The notes under the pieces are model-generated. The model was given only the letters and a program-made list of their open reading frames with translations, did not search any database and was not told the DNA's origin. Positions 24,801-34,861 of a DNA stretch of 38,907 bases are shown here, piece after piece. The stretch covers positions 1 to 38,907 of the forward strand of contig JAPSKD010000011.1 in NCBI GenBank assembly GCA_031177865.1. Reading direction: 5' to 3'. A program made the translations under genes and the position numbers. Numbering within the stretch: the stretch's first letter is position 1; the number at the start of each line of letters is the position of its first letter. Origin of the DNA: Bacillus sp. (in: firmicutes). GTDB taxonomy: Bacteria; Bacillota; Bacilli; Bacillales; Cytobacillaceae.

Positions 24801-24836
24801 AAAAGTATGAGTTCTATGATAAGAACTCATACTTTT
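24801..24836 (-). terminator. intrinsic terminator of the ASCH gene
   Basis: AAAAGTATGAGTTCT (24801-24815) pairs with AGAACTCATACTTTT (24822-24836). On the minus strand an eight-T run follows, immediately after the stop codon of the ASCH-domain gene. Confidence 0.9.
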
Positions 24837-24838
24837 AA

Positions 24839-25186
24839 TTAATCTTCTAGCGGGCGGAATTCATGAACCCAAACACGCATTTGCGGAAGCCATGGCATCC
24901 CAGGGTGAATGCTAAGAATTGATTGCTTATACTCTTCAACCGTAGGGTAGCCCTCACGGCGCGCGTCATCATCCGTTAATTCACCTAAGCTTTGTGAATA
25001 TACTCGTTCAACGACAAATCGACGTCCTTCAAGCGTCATGATTTCTCCTGGATCGGCATATCTACCATTTCTGCGGGTTGCCGTCTTTTCTCCTGCGAGC
25101 ACCTTTTTAACATCAGACTCCATCGTTACTAATCGTTCAATCGAGCATGTTTTTGGGGGTAGTGTAGTGTTTTCATTTTGTTGCAT
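24839..25186 (-). CDS. ASCH-domain protein
   Basis: A 115-residue soluble protein. The segment VKKVLAGEKTATRRNGRYADPGE contains the GxKxxTxR signature of ASCH (PUA-like) domains, and the following EIMTLEGRRFVVERVYSQSLGEL strand pattern plus DDARREGYPTVEEY agree with that fold. ASCH proteins bind RNA or modified nucleosides; some hydrolyse N4-acetylcytidine. No specific role can be assigned here. ATG at 25186 has AAAGGAGGATAA upstream, a strong site, and a good terminator follows. It lies between the exporter pair and the ABC-2 operon and appears monocistronic. Confidence 0.75.
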   Translation of the reverse strand: MQQNENTTLPPKTCSIERLVTMESDVKKVLAGEKTATRRNGRYADPGEIMTLEGRRFVVERVYSQSLGELTDDDARREGYPTVEEYKQSILSIHPGMPWLPQMRVWVHEFRPLED

Positions 25187-25257
25187 AGTGTTATCCTCCT
25201 TTTTCAGGTTGCGCTTTCACTATTTTAACACTATCACTACGTTATTAAAAACACTGT

Positions 25258-26055
25258 TTACACATTCAAATCTCTTTTTTTATAAAAGACAAATGTCGTG
25301 ACTGTAAGTGCTGCAATAAGGACGCCTGATAATAGTACAAAGATAAGCTCAAAACCGCCGCCATACATCACATTTTTAGCCTCAAAATATTTAAACGGGG
25401 TAACGTATTTTAAGCCTTCTATATTTTCATTTAAATCAATCGCAACCGAGATCAGATACGTAAGCAAAAGAACCCCGGTCGCTAAGGAAGCGGCTGTTTT
25501 AGACTTCCTTTTAACCGCTGCAAGGGAGCTGCCGATTACCATAAATAACAGCTGCAAAATAAACAGCCCCGCCATTGTAATCGCAATATCACCTGTCACC
25601 ACTTCACCATTGCTATATTTACCGACCAAAACAAGTGATGAAACGAATGTAACGATATTCAGGATTAAGATATTTACAAATGCAGCAAGCAATTTTGCTG
25701 TAATGATTCTATTCCTTGAAACAGGTTTAACAAATAAAAACTCAGTGGTTTTATCCCGCTCTTCTTTTGCAATAATCGTTGCCCCGAGCATGGCCGCATG
25801 AATGGTTGCCATTAATACCAAATAAATAAACAGTAATCCGTAATAACCACTTGCTGTAGAGATATCAAATTCACCTATCCCTAATACAGCAAGCAAGGAT
25901 TTTGGCATTCCTGCCAGCATTTCATTCATCGGCTGTCCAGAAGAAGATAGACTTTCATATTTAACCATACCAGACGCTACCATAAGGAATATCCCGATAC
26001 TCCAAAATATAAGCGATTTTCTATGTGACTTGATTTCTTTTAAAAAAATATTCAT
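25258..26055 (-). CDS. ABC-2 type transporter permease, second
   Basis: A 265-residue membrane protein with about six hydrophobic segments, starting MNIFLKEIKSHRKSLIFWSI. It carries the cytoplasmic segment IIAKEERDKTTEFLFVKPVSRNRI, typical of ABC-2 permeases. It is a paralogue of the next permease upstream: same length, similar N-terminus, and the matching ISKEVREKTADFLLTKPVTR segment. The two probably form a heterodimeric channel driven by the ATPase encoded first. The substrate is unknown. ATG at 26055 is preceded by AAAGGAGGG, and the gap to the first permease is 27 bases. Confidence 0.85.
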   Translation of the reverse strand: MNIFLKEIKSHRKSLIFWSIGIFLMVASGMVKYESLSSSGQPMNEMLAGMPKSLLAVLGIGEFDISTASGYYGLLFIYLVLMATIHAAMLGATIIAKEERDKTTEFLFVKPVSRNRIITAKLLAAFVNILILNIVTFVSSLVLVGKYSNGEVVTGDIAITMAGLFILQLLFMVIGSSLAAVKRKSKTAASLATGVLLLTYLISVAIDLNENIEGLKYVTPFKYFEAKNVMYGGGFELIFVLLSGVLIAALTVTTFVFYKKRDLNV

Positions 26056-26082
26056 CCTTCCATCACCCTCCTTTGGGCAGCT

Positions 26083-26880
26083 TTATACCGTATGGATATC
26101 CTTTTTAGCATAAATGAAATAACTGATTCCAATTGCGAAAATAATGAAACCGGCGCCAGTGATTAAGAAGGAAGCTTCATAGTTAGATCGTTCCATGATA
26201 TAGGCTGTGTCAAAGAATTTAAACGGGGAAAGATACCGTTTTGCTTCATCACCGGAAGTCGAGCTGAATATCCCTAAAAAGTAAAAAGCAAAAACCGTTG
26301 CCAGCGACGCCGTTAACACTGATTTTATCCTTTGAACAATGACAGAAACGATGATTCCTAGTGCGAGAAAAATCAATTGTGTAAATAAGACGGTCAATGA
26401 AAGCAGGATGAAGATGGTAACATTAAAATCTTCTGCTGCTACCTGATAGGCAAGTAGAGTGGCTGCTGCTATATAAAAAATATTAGTAATGATGATTGAA
26501 ACGAGTGCAGCCAATAGTTTGTTCGTCAAAACAGCGGCACGTGTAACAGGTTTTGTTAATAAGAAGTCAGCTGTTTTTTCCCTGACCTCTTTGCTGATAA
26601 TACTCGTACCTAGGTTCATTGCCTGAATCGCTCCGCAAAGAGTAACAAACGACAGTCCATAGCAATAGAAGCCAAGGATTGAAAAGAAAGTATCCATATT
26701 AATTCCGAGTGCTTCTCTTAGTGCAGCTGGATATCCTTCCAACAGCTTTCTAAATTCCTCTGTATCCTTTGTAAAAGAAGGAAAAAATGACATAAACAGT
26801 GCTGCAACCATGATTAATGATATCGTCCAGATAATAGTAGACTTCCGGTAAGCCTTTAATTCATGCAACAGTATGTTCAT
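26083..26880 (-). CDS. ABC-2 type transporter permease, first
   Basis: A 265-residue protein with six hydrophobic segments, starting MNILLHELKAYRKSTIIWTI. The conserved cytoplasmic block ISKEVREKTADFLLTKPVTR precedes the second span. It is clearly homologous to the following permease, suggesting a local duplication. It begins six bases after the ATPase stop, with GGAGG and AAAGG upstream of its ATG at 26880, so the three transport genes form one operon behind the TetR gene. Such systems often export peptides, antibiotics or lipids; the cargo cannot be read here. Confidence 0.85.
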   Translation of the reverse strand: MNILLHELKAYRKSTIIWTISLIMVAALFMSFFPSFTKDTEEFRKLLEGYPAALREALGINMDTFFSILGFYCYGLSFVTLCGAIQAMNLGTSIISKEVREKTADFLLTKPVTRAAVLTNKLLAALVSIIITNIFYIAAATLLAYQVAAEDFNVTIFILLSLTVLFTQLIFLALGIIVSVIVQRIKSVLTASLATVFAFYFLGIFSSTSGDEAKRYLSPFKFFDTAYIMERSNYEASFLITGAGFIIFAIGISYFIYAKKDIHTV

Positions 26881-26886
26881 CGACCT

Positions 26887-27771
26887 TTAGGCCTCCTTTT
26901 CGTAATAATGCATAAAAATCTCCTCAAGGTCCGGCTCTTCAATCCATAGATTCGTAATTTCAACATCAGCGATTTTCCTCATAATCTCGTTAATATTCCC
27001 TTTAAATAAAAAGCTCGTAAGGTTACCTTTGAACTCCAATTTATTTACACCTGTGAGGTTGAAATAATTTGGATCGAGGACTGATTTTGTTTCTACTTTG
27101 AACTTTTTGTAGGTATTTTCTTTTAAGGTACTAATCTTTTCAACGGTAACGATTTTACCCTCTTTAATAATCGCAACACGATTACACAAGCGCTGAACCT
27201 CCGTTAAAATATGAGAGGAGAATAGAATCGTAGCACCTTTTCTATTCTCCTCCTCAAGAAGCTCAAAGAACTTTTGCTGCATAAGAGGGTCTAATCCACT
27301 CGTCGGTTCATCTAGAATAATTAGCTTTGGCTCATGTAGCAGTCCTTGAACAATCCCGACTTTCTTTTTATTTCCCAGTGAAAGGTCATCGATTTTTTTT
27401 GTGAGATCTAAATCCATAATCTCAGCCAACTCTTTTATTCTCTTACTGCAATCCTTTTTATAAAAACTAGCTGAATAGTTTAATAGATCCTTCACCTTCA
27501 TGTTGTCATAGTAAAATACTTCAGATGGTAAATAGCCAATTTCCTTTTTAATTTCGGGAGTAAATTGAACGGAATCCTTTCCAAAAATAGTCGCACTGCC
27601 GCTGGTTGGATAAATGAGTGATAAAAGCGTCCGAATGGTGGTCGATTTTCCCGCACCATTTGGACCGATAAAACCAAAAATCTCGCCTTCCTCAACGTTA
27701 AAGCTAATGTCGCTAATCCCTCTTGATGTGCCGTAAGTCTTTGTTAGATTCTTAATCTCAATCACATTCAT
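26887..27771 (-). CDS. ABC transporter ATPase of the TetR-linked exporter
   Basis: A 294-residue ATPase. Walker A is GPNGAGKSTT, the Q-loop region is EIGYLPSEVFYYDNM, the signature reads LSLGNKKKVGIVQGL (a variant of LSGGQ seen in ABC-2 type exporters), Walker B is LIILDEPTSGLDPL and the H-loop is LFSSHILTEV. The C-terminal ~80 residues are the accessory domain of this group and end in EEIFMHYYEKEA. ATG at 27771 with GGGGG eight bases upstream is chosen over GTG at 27777, which would lie too close to that site. The gene begins 12 bases after the TetR stop. Confidence 0.9.
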   Translation of the reverse strand: MNVIEIKNLTKTYGTSRGISDISFNVEEGEIFGFIGPNGAGKSTTIRTLLSLIYPTSGSATIFGKDSVQFTPEIKKEIGYLPSEVFYYDNMKVKDLLNYSASFYKKDCSKRIKELAEIMDLDLTKKIDDLSLGNKKKVGIVQGLLHEPKLIILDEPTSGLDPLMQQKFFELLEEENRKGATILFSSHILTEVQRLCNRVAIIKEGKIVTVEKISTLKENTYKKFKVETKSVLDPNYFNLTGVNKLEFKGNLTSFLFKGNINEIMRKIADVEITNLWIEEPDLEEIFMHYYEKEA

Positions 27772-27783
27772 CGTCACTGCCCC

Positions 27784-28407
27784 CTATTTATAAAAGCATT
27801 TAATGAAAATCTCAAAATACTCTTCTGCTTCTAGAAAAAGTTTTTCATAATCAATCTTGTGACCAGGAACCATTTTCGCTTTGTGGAGCTCCTCATCACT
27901 CATTTTTTCAAACGTCCAAGATATAATCTTTAAGATCTTTTGAACATCCACGTCATCCCTAAATTTTGAGAGGTCAATCCCATCATAAATAATCCCAATA
28001 TTAACAGCGTTAAGTTCCTGTTTCTTTTTTTCAAACTCATCTTTTATTTCCGGTGAGTCCTGTATAAATGCCTCTTGGATAAACATTAAGATATCTGGAT
28101 ATTTTGTCTGCAGGTCCATTTTGATGTGTACAGCCTGACGAAGTCTCTTAAAAAAGTCTCTTTCTGTTAAATCGACCTTTTTATAAAACTCATCAGCAAC
28201 AAGGTTATAGCAATAGTCGAACAAAAAGAAAAACAACTGCTTTTTGCTTTGAAAATAATGAAAGAGCAACCCCTTTGAAATTCCAGCTTCCTTTACGATT
28301 TCATTCGTTGAGGCGCTATCATATCCTTTCTGGGCAAATTCCTTAATTGCTGCATTTATTATGCGGTCCTGTTTTTCCGAATACAGGCTTAAAAATTTCG
28401 AAAACAT
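27784..28407 (-). CDS. TetR/AcrR-family regulator of the ABC-2 exporter operon
   Basis: A 207-residue TetR-family repressor. The HTH occupies about residues 13-60: RIINAAIKEFAQKGYDSAST, then NEIVKEAGISKGLLFHYFQS and KKQLFFFLFDY, a textbook match. The C-terminal ligand domain is helical and variable. It is the first gene of the operon, 12 bases ahead of the ATPase gene, so it most likely controls its own expression and that of the exporter through the double palindrome at 28434-28485. ATG at 28407 has AAGGGG nine bases upstream. The inducer is unknown. Confidence 0.93.
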   Translation of the reverse strand: MFSKFLSLYSEKQDRIINAAIKEFAQKGYDSASTNEIVKEAGISKGLLFHYFQSKKQLFFFLFDYCYNLVADEFYKKVDLTERDFFKRLRQAVHIKMDLQTKYPDILMFIQEAFIQDSPEIKDEFEKKKQELNAVNIGIIYDGIDLSKFRDDVDVQKILKIISWTFEKMSDEELHKAKMVPGHKIDYEKLFLEAEEYFEIFIKCFYK

Positions 28408-28433
28408 ACTGGCTGGCCCCTTTCGATTAATTC

Positions 28434-28485
28434 ATTGACCAGGTGAGTCAACTACAGTTTACTCCCGTTGACTCACCCGGTCAAT
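28434..28485 (-). promoter_or_regulatory. double TetR-type operator overlapping the tetR operon promoter
   Basis: Two 19-base arms (28434-28452 and 28467-28485) are inverted copies with one mismatch, and each arm is itself an imperfect palindrome TTGAC(N7)GTCAA. On the minus strand TTGACC, a 17-base spacer and TAAACT form a promoter whose -35 belongs to the upstream arm and whose -10 lies between the arms. Binding of a TetR dimer to either arm would block transcription. Confidence 0.72.
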
Positions 28486-28568
28486 ATTAAACAAGTTATA
28501 TTTTCTACAAAATTATGAAGTTTATTTTTAGGGGCTGGGATGTGCTAGGATACGGATGGAGGTGAAAA

Positions 28569-29125
28569 ATGAAAGAACATTCTGACTCAATTGCGTTAAA
28601 GGGCTTGATTGCTGCCCAAAGTATGCTTCATTACGCATCCAATGGTTTCTGTACTAGCTTCAAAACAATCTATGATTGAGGCTGGTATCGGTGGGGAGCA
28701 ACGAGTGGCAGAAGTCCTAGGAGATATCAGTTTCCATTCAGAAATAACATTTTCCACGACTTATCACTTTCCACAGCAAGGAAAGAGGCTGGATACGTCT
28801 ACATTTAACTGGCTATCTGCTGAACTACTAAGGTGTCATCAAACATACATTCCGAAACCCATTTGTGAATCTTATCAAATTCCATTACGTGATGTTCAAC
28901 CAGGAGTGAGGTGTTTATCATCCCTATTGTAAGGCGAACAATCATTTAGCTCACAAGCCGACTCTGGTCGAGTGGTTTTTAGTCGTGAAGAGAACCATTA
29001 CCAATCGGGAGTGTCGTGAGTTTTTGGGTGTGGACATTTACACTGCCAGAAGGATATTGCAGAGCTTACCTCTTTAAAACAATAGGTACATTTCCGTAAC
29101 AGGTCCTTTTTCATGGACTTTAAAA
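28569..29125 (+). pseudogene. NERD-domain protein, multiply frameshifted
   Basis: A GGAGGTG ribosome site precedes an ATG at 28569, but the frame stops after 36 codons. The protein can be followed across frames: ASKQSMIEAGIGGEQRVAEV (NERD opening, with the conserved GxxGE), then SFHSEITF and FHDLSL in another frame, LDTSTF, then IPKPICESYQIPLRDVQPGV, then HLAHKPTLVEWFLVVKRTIT, NRECREFL and ARRILQSLPL. The last blocks match the C-terminal part of Bacillus nuclease-related-domain proteins. I count at least four frame changes plus an in-frame stop. The gene is dead; intact relatives are about 300 residues long and of uncertain function. Confidence 0.75.
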
Positions 29126-29335
29126 AGTACCCTCTAAAATAGGCACCTTCGTATCCGGGAGTATTTTCAAATCTCCTTATCGGAGAGTATTCTCCAATCT
29201 GAGAGTAAGGCCTCTTATCTGAGAGCTTTTGCCCCTTCCACAAACAAAGACATCACCACACACATCCCATTTCCTCCCAACCCCATCAACGTGCTATTAT
29301 TAGGTTGTAAAATTGATAAGGGGAGTGCTGCAAAA

Positions 29336-30562
29336 GTGAAGAATGAAATTATTGAGAGGTTTACTTCCTATGTTAAGGTGGATACGCAGTCGAATGAGAG
29401 CAATGAGAGCTGTCCTTCTACACCTGGACAACTCACGTTAGCCAACATGCTCGTTGAGGAGTTAAAGTCAATTGGAATGCAAGAGGTAACAATCGATGAA
29501 AATGGGTATGTGATGGCAACCCTCCCGTCCAATACGGATAAGGATGTACCAACGATAGGCTTCTTAGCTCACGTCGATACTGCAACCGATTTCACGGGCA
29601 AGAACGTGAACCCGCAAATCATTGAAAACTATGACGGGAATGATATCCCTCTTAACCCAAACGTCATCATGACAACAAAGGATTTCCCAAGCCTGCCTAG
29701 TTATAAAGGGCATACGCTAATCACCACGGATGGTACTACACTGCTAGGTGCAGATAACAAAGCTGGGATCGCTGAAATCATGACCGCAATGTCTTACCTA
29801 ATTCAACATCCAGAAATTAAGCACGGTAAGGTTCGCGTTGCGTTTACGCCGGATGAGGAAATTGGCAGAGGTCCACATAAGTTTGACGTTGCGGCCTTCA
29901 ATGCCAAATACGCTTACACCGTAGACGGTGGTCCTCTAGGGGAGTTAGAATACGAAAGCTTTAATGCTGCGGCTGCTAAAATCACAATCAACGGCACCAA
30001 TATCCATCCTGGCTCAGCAAAAGATAAAATGGTGAATTCCATGAAGATTGCCATGGAACTACATAGCCAGCTGCCAGCCCTGGAAGCACCAGAACATACA
30101 GAAGGTTACGAAGGTTTCTTCCATCTAATTTCCTTCAACGGGGATGTCGAGCAAACGAAGCTATACTATATTATCAGAGATCATGACAAAGAAATTTTCG
30201 AAGCTCGAAAAAATAGAATTCAATCCATTGTTGATCTCCTTAATGAAAGATATGGAAAAGAAACCGTCCAATTAGAAATGAACGATCAATATTACAATAT
30301 GGGCGAAAAAATCAAACCGGTTATGGAAATAGTCGACATTGCTCAACAGGCAATGGAAAGCTTAGATGTTAAACCGCTCATTAAACCAATCCGCGGCGGT
30401 ACAGATGGCTCTCAGCTTTCTTATATGGGTCTGCCGACTCCGAATATTTTTACAGGCGGAGAGAACTTCCACGGAAAGTTTGAATTTATTTCTGTTGACA
30501 ATATGATCAAAGCAACCAACACCGTCATTGAAATTACAAAACTTTTCGAACAAAAAGCATAA
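29336..30562 (+). CDS. pepT: tripeptide aminopeptidase PepT
   Basis: A 408-residue M20-family peptidase that removes the N-terminal residue from tripeptides in the cytoplasm. The two-zinc site is visible: AHVDTA (His and catalytic Asp), GADNKAG (bridging Asp), TPDEEIGRG (Glu general base and ligand), YTVDGG (Asp) and [11 protein letters not shown] (His). The lid domain contains [17 protein letters not shown]. The GTG start at 29336 is chosen because AAGGGGAG lies about ten bases upstream and it gives the standard family length; the longer in-frame start at 29291 has no site. TGCTATTAT at 29292-29300 could be an extended -10. Confidence 0.95.
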   Translation: MKNEIIERFTSYVKVDTQSNESNESCPSTPGQLTLANMLVEELKSIGMQEVTIDENGYVMATLPSNTDKDVPTIGFLAHVDTATDFTGKNVNPQIIENYDGNDIPLNPNVIMTTKDFPSLPSYKGHTLITTDGTTLLGADNKAGIAEIMTAMSYLIQHPEIKHGKVRVAFTPDEEIGRGPHKFDVAAFNAKYAYTVDGGPLGELEYESFNAAAAKITINGTNIHPGSAKDKMVNSMKIAMELHSQLPALEAPEHTEGYEGFFHLISFNGDVEQTKLYYIIRDHDKEIFEARKNRIQSIVDLLNERYGKETVQLEMNDQYYNMGEKIKPVMEIVDIAQQAMESLDVKPLIKPIRGGTDGSQLSYMGLPTPNIFTGGENFHGKFEFISVDNMIKATNTVIEITKLFEQKA

Positions 30563-30566
30563 AATT

Positions 30567-30590
30567 AAGCCCAACTGCTCGGTTGGGCTT
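30567..30590. terminator. terminator after pepT
   Basis: AAGCCCAAC (30567-30575) pairs with GTTGGGCTT (30582-30590), followed by TTTAC on the plus strand. The decayed LysR gene ends at 30591 on the other strand, so the hairpin is shared. Confidence 0.85.
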
Positions 30591-31139
30591 TTACATTTGG
30601 TAGCGATCCAATATTGAAAAGAAATCTTTTAAAAAATCATAGAAAATACTAACTGTAGGGAGCATTTTGCGTTCTCTTGGAATAATGACCCCGACCGTAC
30701 GGGTAACCTCAGGCTCAATAATCGGTACCTTTTCTGTTGAACGAAGGAACCCATCCACCAGTGTCATTTCCGGAATTAATGTAATTCCAAGTCCTGCTGA
30801 AACCAAACCTTTTATTGAATCAATATCAACTCCCTCGAAAGACACCTTCTGCTGGAAACCCAGCTGCTCAAATTCTTCATCGATAATTTCCCTTAAAATA
30901 TAGTCCTTAGGAAACAAGACAAAGGATTCCTCACTCAGTTGGCTTAATATTATGGTTGACTGTTTGGCTAATGGATGACTAGACGTTAATATGCCACAAT
31001 ATTATCTGTAAATAATGTTTTTCCCATCACCTTCTTCTCGTGTTTTGGAACAAGTCCTATGATTGTACTACGTACAGTACGGTTGCCGCCTCGCAAAACA
31101 TGTTCACGTTTGGCTACTTCCATAAAGTCTTAATTCCAA
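30591..31139 (-). pseudogene. GltC-like LysR-family regulator, internally deleted
   Basis: From a TTG start at 31139 with AGGTG upstream, the remains read MELR, then (after a short deletion and frame change) FMEVAKREHV, the standard opening of GltC-type regulators. The helix-turn-helix and about 120 residues are then missing; sequence resumes at IIGLVPKHEKKVMGKTLFTD, shifts frame again after about NIVA, and continues LTSSHPLAKQ, ESFVLFPKDYILREI, then VDIDSIKGLVSAGLGITLIP to ILDRYQM. The C-terminal effector domain follows my memory of B. subtilis GltC closely. Without the DNA-binding domain it cannot act as a regulator. It is divergent from gdhA. Confidence 0.85.
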
Positions 31140-31155
31140 AGGGTTCACCTCGACT

Positions 31156-31172
31156 CATCTCATTATGAGATG
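31156..31172. promoter_or_regulatory. LysR-type palindrome between the regulator remnant and gdhA
   Basis: CATCTCATTATGAGATG is a perfect 17-base palindrome containing ATC-N9-GAT, the general shape of a LysR-family recognition site. It lies just upstream of the dead regulator's start, about 110 bases before gdhA. A weaker AT-rich inverted repeat (AGATTATTA at 31199-31207, TAATAATCT at 31231-31239) follows. Confidence 0.55.
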
Positions 31173-31241
31173 AATGTTATCTATTATTAATATTGTTTAG
31201 ATTATTATTTAATAATAAAATAATTGATATTAATAATCTAA

Positions 31242-32666
<1,425 letters not shown>

Positions 32667-32673
32667 TAAATAG

Positions 32674-32703
32674 TAAGGGTGCTCCCAACGTGGAGCACCC
32701 TTA
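32674..32703. terminator. terminator after gdhA
   Basis: TAAGGGTGCTCC (32674-32685) pairs with GGAGCACCCTTA (32692-32703), followed by TTTTATG. The symporter remnant ends just beyond it on the other strand. Confidence 0.9.
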
Positions 32704-32705
32704 TT

Positions 32706-33295
32706 TTATGCGGTTTTCTTAAGCCAATTCCGGCCTTCAACCAGTCTTGAAACCATCATTCCCGCACCATTATCTCCACTTTTCGTTCAGCATGGTTGCT
32801 GGCGGATCGATTAACGTAGAAATCGCCGCAATGATGGGCAGTGCCTCAGGCGGGAATCCAACCAGAATGGAAATCACAATAAGCACCAACATATTGCTTC
32901 TAGAAAACAATTCTACAAAACCTGGTACAGTAAAAGTTTTAACAATTTGTGCGACTGGATTTAACTCCTCCGCGGCTTCCGGTTTGACTAGCTTTAAATT
33001 TACGCCTTCACCGGGATTTACGAATTTTACGACAAAGTACATATATATGGCTGATACGAGACCTGTAAAGAGGAAGGTGCCAAACATTTTTCCGAATCTT
33101 TTTGCTCCATTCATATTTGCAATAGAAGAGGAAATCGTAAAGAAAATAAGCGTTACAAAAATCGTGAATAACAGATTTAAAAAGATATCCCCAATCGGCT
33201 GAAAGATTACAGCATCATCCTTCATGACCAACCCTACAATTGCTCCAATTAAAATGGATAGCAATAGTATGAAGTTAATTTTTCATTTTTTCCAT
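32706..33295 (-). pseudogene. DctA/GltP-type Na+/H+-dicarboxylate or glutamate symporter, broken
   Basis: A start ATG at 33295 with GGAG upstream gives MEKMKN and then a stop; shifting one frame continues NFILLLSILIGAIVGLVMKD and FQPIGDIFLNLLFTIFVTLI, the N-terminal region of the dicarboxylate/amino acid:cation symporter family. After SILVGFPPEA the sequence jumps to LPIIAAISTLIDPPATMLN, a C-terminal motif, and a further shift gives SGDNGAGMMVSRLVEGRNWL. Roughly 220 of about 420 residues are missing. It lies convergent to gdhA, and glutamate or a C4 dicarboxylate would have been the likely substrate. Confidence 0.82.
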
Positions 33296-33451
33296 GGTTT
33301 TTCTCCTTTTCTATACATATATAAGAAAATATTTGTTCACTAATTCACTATTTATTATACAATTATAATTTTATTACAATTTAATAGGAATATTTTTTTA
33401 ATATGTTACTTTAAAGTTTAAATAGATTAAAATATGATAAATTCTTTTCTA

Positions 33452-33460
33452 TGCTATAAT
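33452..33460 (+). promoter_or_regulatory. extended -10 promoter of the Ni/Co transporter gene
   Basis: TGCTATAAT is a TGn-TATAAT extended -10 about 40 bases before the ATG at 33501. The upstream region is very AT-rich, and no good -35 or metal-regulator operator is visible. Confidence 0.5.
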
Positions 33461-33500
33461 TAGCCTAATTTCAATTTTGAAAAATAAAGGGGGAGAATGG

Positions 33501-34217
33501 ATGGAAATCGGTTTACTTTCCATACTTGGTTTGGGATTTGTTCTTGGTATCAAACATGCTATTGAGCCGGATCATGTTATCGCTGTATCCACCATCGCTA
33601 GTCAAAGTAAAAATTTATTACGTTCGTCACTAGCTGGTGTTTTTTGGGGGATTGGTCACACTGCAACATTATTTATTATCGGAATCATCCTTATTCTTAT
33701 GAAGGGTGAGATTCCGGAAAAATGGGCCATGTCATTAGAATTTTTAGTAGGAATTATGCTCGTTTATCTTGGTATTACTACTATTCTTTCCTTTAAAAAT
33801 ATTCATTTACATAAGCATGAACATAATGGTGAATTACATAAACATGTCCATTCCCATGAACATAGCGGCACACACCAGCACCGTCATCAGCATAAAAAAG
33901 TTTCCTACCTAAAATCTATGTTGATCGGCTTAGTGCATGGTCTTGCTGGAAGTGGTGCAATGATCGTTTTAACAATGAGTACAGTAAATAGTGCGTGGGA
34001 AGCAGCTGTTTACATCCTGATTTTTGGAGCTGGAACCATAATTGGAATGCTTTTCTTTACTACCTTAATTGGAATACCATTTGTGTTTAGTGCGAAGAAG
34101 TTTAGTTTAAATAAAGCCCTTACCCAGGTTACAGGTGTGATAAGTACTCTGTTTGGTATCTACTACATGTACAACTTAGGAGTAACCGAAGGCTTATTTA
34201 AACTCTGGATTCAATAA
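33501..34217 (+). CDS. NicO/NiCoT-like nickel or cobalt transporter with His-rich loop
   Basis: A 238-residue membrane protein with about six spans. The first span contains HAIEPDH (His19 to His25), the HX4DH signature of nickel/cobalt transporters, and FWGIGHTATLFIIG follows. Between spans three and four (about residues 102-131) a soluble loop is dense in histidine, probably a metal-binding or buffering segment, and the second half carries LVHGLAGSGAMIVL. It belongs to the group that includes UreH-like permeases; nickel or cobalt cannot be distinguished, and no urease genes are nearby. The ATG at 33501 has AAGGGGGAG upstream, better than the earlier in-frame start at 33477. Confidence 0.82.
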   Translation: MEIGLLSILGLGFVLGIKHAIEPDHVIAVSTIASQSKNLLRSSLAGVFWGIGHTATLFIIGIILILMKGEIPEKWAMSLEFLVGIMLVYLGITTILSFKNIHLHKHEHNGELHKHVHSHEHSGTHQHRHQHKKVSYLKSMLIGLVHGLAGSGAMIVLTMSTVNSAWEAAVYILIFGAGTIIGMLFFTTLIGIPFVFSAKKFSLNKALTQVTGVISTLFGIYYMYNLGVTEGLFKLWIQ

Positions 34218-34224
34218 TGAATTG

Positions 34225-34254
34225 AAAATGGACCCAATACATTGGGTCCATTTT
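34225..34254. terminator. bidirectional terminator, transporter gene against parR-like gene
   Basis: AAAATGGACCCAAT (34225-34238) pairs with ATTGGGTCCATTTT (34241-34254). Both convergent genes stop beside it. Confidence 0.9.
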
Positions 34255-34255
34255 T

Positions 34256-34849
34256 CTATTTATTCATACTGGCTAGAAATCCACCCAACAGGTCATCTAA
34301 ATCAGGCTCTTCCTCAACCTTTTCCTCTTGTATCAAAGGTTTTGCATTTTCCCAATCAAACTCATCTAAGTCATCATCCATATCAGATAAATCGATTGAA
34401 GCAGCAATTTCCTCTACAACACGATCATTTTCTGAGTAGGAATTTATATCAAGTTTCTCAGGAAATACTTCTTCTTGCAGGTATAAAGCTTCATCAATAT
34501 CGACCGATCTGCTATTTAAACTTGCAAGCAGAGAAGTGGAACGAACAGGATCTGATATCAATTGATAGATAATACTCCCTAACAATGCTTCAGAATGTTC
34601 ATGCTTCAACCAGTCGCGTTGTGCTTTCGTCAGCTTTTTTGGCAGAGGAACGGTAATCATCTCGCGTTCTCTTGCATTTACGTTACCGACACCTTCCATC
34701 ACAAACTCAGCAATTTTGCTAGAAAAATTTCTTCTTTCGGTTTCCTTTAATTTTTGCAGCTGCTTAATTAAATGGTCAGGTGTATCAGAAGGGACACGGA
34801 AGGAAATCGCCTGTCCCCGCTGAATTTCATTCGATCCAGCTTTTTTCAT
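34256..34849 (-). CDS. ParR-like ribbon-helix-helix partition adaptor
   Basis: A 197-residue protein. Residues about 12-52 (GQAISFRVPSDTPDHLIKQL, then QKLKETERRNFSSKIAEFVM) read as a ribbon-helix-helix: one short strand and two helices, the DNA-binding fold of ParR proteins. A second helical block follows (TKAQRDWLKHEHSEALLGSI). The last ~45 residues are strongly acidic and end with DLDDLLGGFLASMNK; in ParR proteins a C-terminal helix binds the end of the actin filament, so this tail is the natural candidate. It begins 12 bases after the actin gene, with AGGGTG upstream of its ATG, and should bind the iterons at 36168-36350. The assignment is from architecture and context. Confidence 0.65.
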   Translation of the reverse strand: MKKAGSNEIQRGQAISFRVPSDTPDHLIKQLQKLKETERRNFSSKIAEFVMEGVGNVNAREREMITVPLPKKLTKAQRDWLKHEHSEALLGSIIYQLISDPVRSTSLLASLNSRSVDIDEALYLQEEVFPEKLDINSYSENDRVVEEIAASIDLSDMDDDLDEFDWENAKPLIQEEKVEEEPDLDDLLGGFLASMNK

Positions 34850-34861
34850 TTTATCACCCTA

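Noticed and set aside
29150-29226. Short repeats of ATCNGRGAG
   Set aside because: Three or four degenerate copies with uneven spacing (about 19-26 bases); too weak to call an element.
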